A stretch of 35,380 nt of DNA from IMG/VR virus record IMGVR_UViG_3300045004_000252, positions 1 through 35,380 of that record, one strand, 5' to 3'. Made by a program: the position numbers and the translations under genes. The notes beneath the pieces are model-generated. The model was given only the letters and a program-made list of their open reading frames with translations. It ran no database searches and was not told the origin of the DNA. Shown piece by piece: positions 34,262 to 35,380 of this stretch. Source of the DNA: a virus. Within the stretch, counting starts at the first letter, position 1, and each line of letters begins with the position of its first letter.

Positions 34262-35380
34262 GTCGAGGGCCGCCCGCTTCTCCGGATTGTAGAGGGCGTA
34301 ATTGTAGACGCCCGCGACGCCCGCTTTCGTGCCCGAGATGTGGTTCAGCACAGCCTCGACGACGTGCGGCAGCACCCCAAGGTTTCCCATGCCGGTGGCG
34401 GCGGTCCTGCGCAGGTCGTGCAGCCGCCAGCCGGTCACCCCAGACGCCTTGTCGAGCGCAGCCTTCGCCCGGGTGAAGCCCTGGAAGCCGCCGACCCCGC
34501 TCCCGAACACCAGATCCCGACCTTCGATCCGAGGCGCATCCGCCAGGATCGAGAGCGCCGCGTAGGACAGCGGCACGTCGTGCGGGAGGCTGTTCTTCGT
34601 CCGCTCCTCCGGCAGGTGCCAGATCCCGGCCGCCGGATCGACCTCCGCCCATGCCATCTCCGCGACCTCGTCCCGCCGCTGCGCGGTGAGCAGGAGCAGG
34701 CGGACGATGCGGCCGAAATCGCCCTCCGGTAGCGCCTTCAGGACGGCCTTGATCTCCTCCGGCCGGAGCACGCGCTGCCGGCGCTCTTCCTTGATCGGCT
34801 TGCGGGTGCCGACGACCGGGTTCGCCTCGGCCGCACCTTCCGCGATCAGCCACGTGAAGAAGGAGGAGAGCGTGGTGCGCGCCCGGTTCGCGGCGTGCGG
34901 TCCCGAGCCCTTCGCGATTTCGCCCAGCCGCTCGGCGACCTGCGCCCGCGTCACGCCGTCAACCGGCGTTTTGTGCAGCGGCGCCCAGGCCTTCTGCAGA
35001 TAGTAGGTCGATTCCCCGAGCCCCTTCGCGCGGACCCGCGGCGCCAGCGCCTCGAGGTATGCCGGGATCTTCGTGGCCACGGTCACGGCGGCGCGCTTCC
35101 GCTCGGCCTCCCGCTCCGCGCTCGGATCCGCGCCGAGCCGCACGCGCGCGAGCCGTTCGGCCGCCGCGCGCCGCGCATCGGTCGCCGACAGCACACCGAC
35201 CTTGCCGAGGGTTTCCCGCTTCGTCTGCCCGACAGCGTTCCGGTACTGGACGACCCAGACCCGCGAGCCGCCCGCGTTCGCCCGCATCCCGAACCCGGCC
35301 AGATCGTCGTCGAAGACGATGACGTAGGCCTTCCCATCCGGCACCTTCAGGGCTGCCGCCGACTGGTTCGTGAGGCGCAT
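34175..35380 (-). CDS. int: Tyrosine integrase, P4 type
   Basis: A 401-residue integrase. The N-terminal DUF4102-like arm-binding domain (VPDGKAYVIVFDDDLAGFGM with WVVQYRNAVGQTKRETLGKV) is followed by a core-binding domain (RTTLSSFFTWLIAEGAAEAN) and a catalytic domain with Arg235 (TAQRRDEV), H321-x-x-R324 (LHDLRRTAATGMG), His347 (LNHISG) and nucleophile Tyr359 (GVYNYALY). The chain appears complete: its ATG is the last three bases of the window, so promoter and attachment site lie to the right. The Arg in TAQR and HxxR suffice for activity by family rules. It would integrate and excise the phage together with the excisionase it opposes. Confidence 0.93.
   Translation of the reverse strand: MRLTNQSAAALKVPDGKAYVIVFDDDLAGFGMRANAGGSRVWVVQYRNAVGQTKRETLGKVGVLSATDARRAAAERLARVRLGADPSAEREAERKRAAVTVATKIPAYLEALAPRVRAKGLGESTYYLQKAWAPLHKTPVDGVTRAQVAERLGEIAKGSGPHAANRARTTLSSFFTWLIAEGAAEANPVVGTRKPIKEERRQRVLRPEEIKAVLKALPEGDFGRIVRLLLLTAQRRDEVAEMAWAEVDPAAGIWHLPEERTKNSLPHDVPLSYAALSILADAPRIEGRDLVFGSGVGGFQGFTRAKAALDKASGVTGWRLHDLRRTAATGMGNLGVLPHVVEAVLNHISGTKAGVAGVYNYALYNPEKRAALDLWAAHLATLDPGIKLAPADPEAPLAETD

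Noticed and set aside
1-35380. CRISPR array, rRNA genes or a complete insertion sequence
   Set aside because: No spaced direct repeats, rRNA-like sequence or transposase with terminal inverted repeats was seen anywhere in the window.

Overview
The window is most of a temperate phage genome (prophage) with high G+C content, probably from an alphaproteobacterium of the Hyphomicrobiales. Methylobacterium or a relative is a guess from codon use, G+C and the presence of a GapR-type DNA-binding domain. A P22-type portal, an N4-gp56-type major capsid protein start and a DUF2280-type small terminase suggest a tailed phage, probably podovirus-like. Tail genes would lie beyond the left edge, which cuts the capsid gene.

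Layout. (1) 1-6118, minus strand: packaging and head genes read leftwards as small terminase, large terminase, portal, unknown, scaffold, a tRNA-like RNA and major capsid. (2) 6127-9152, minus: a phage metallopeptidase, a chain of very small exported or membrane proteins, and a serine recombinase behind an AT-rich leader. (3) 9249-20624, minus: a long early/middle operon starting at a Cro-like gene and ending in an intrinsic terminator at 9249-9279. It carries a GIY-YIG-like nuclease, a DUF2829 (Tad2-type, anti-Thoeris) protein, a GapR-like protein, a nuclease/MT-A70 methyltransferase/nuclease trio, a replication initiator-like gene with an origin-like sequence inside it, and a PcfJ-like protein. 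(4) 20625-21877: the lysogeny switch. A CI-type, probably self-cleaving repressor is flanked by at least four copies of an operator of form GGGGTA-N4-TACCCC, which overlap outward-facing promoters on both sides. (5) 21915-34261, plus strand: a second early operon with many small unknown proteins, a RecT-type annealing protein, a cytosine-C5 methyltransferase with a nine-unit repeat block, ASCH-like, DUF5131, DUF1643 and HAD-phosphatase proteins, and an AlpA/excisionase-like protein. (6) 34175-35380, minus: a P4-type tyrosine integrase, overlapping the excisionase tail to tail.

Working logic: the repressor would hold both outward operons silent by binding the same operator. On induction the plus operon would supply recombination and DNA modification, and the minus operon replication, anti-defence and nucleases. 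A 304-residue protein just before the intrinsic terminator sits where a late antiterminator would be expected, with packaging and head genes downstream.

The items most worth a second look are: the 147-nt RNA with an intact tRNA acceptor stem, T-arm and encoded CCA but a non-tRNA middle (412-558); a 582-nt in-frame NUMOD4/HNH insertion inside the DUF5131 gene (31321-31902); the nine-unit repeat in the cytosine methyltransferase; the palindromic origin candidate; and the Tad2-domain protein. All functional statements rest on reading the sequence and on recalled family features; no database search was run.
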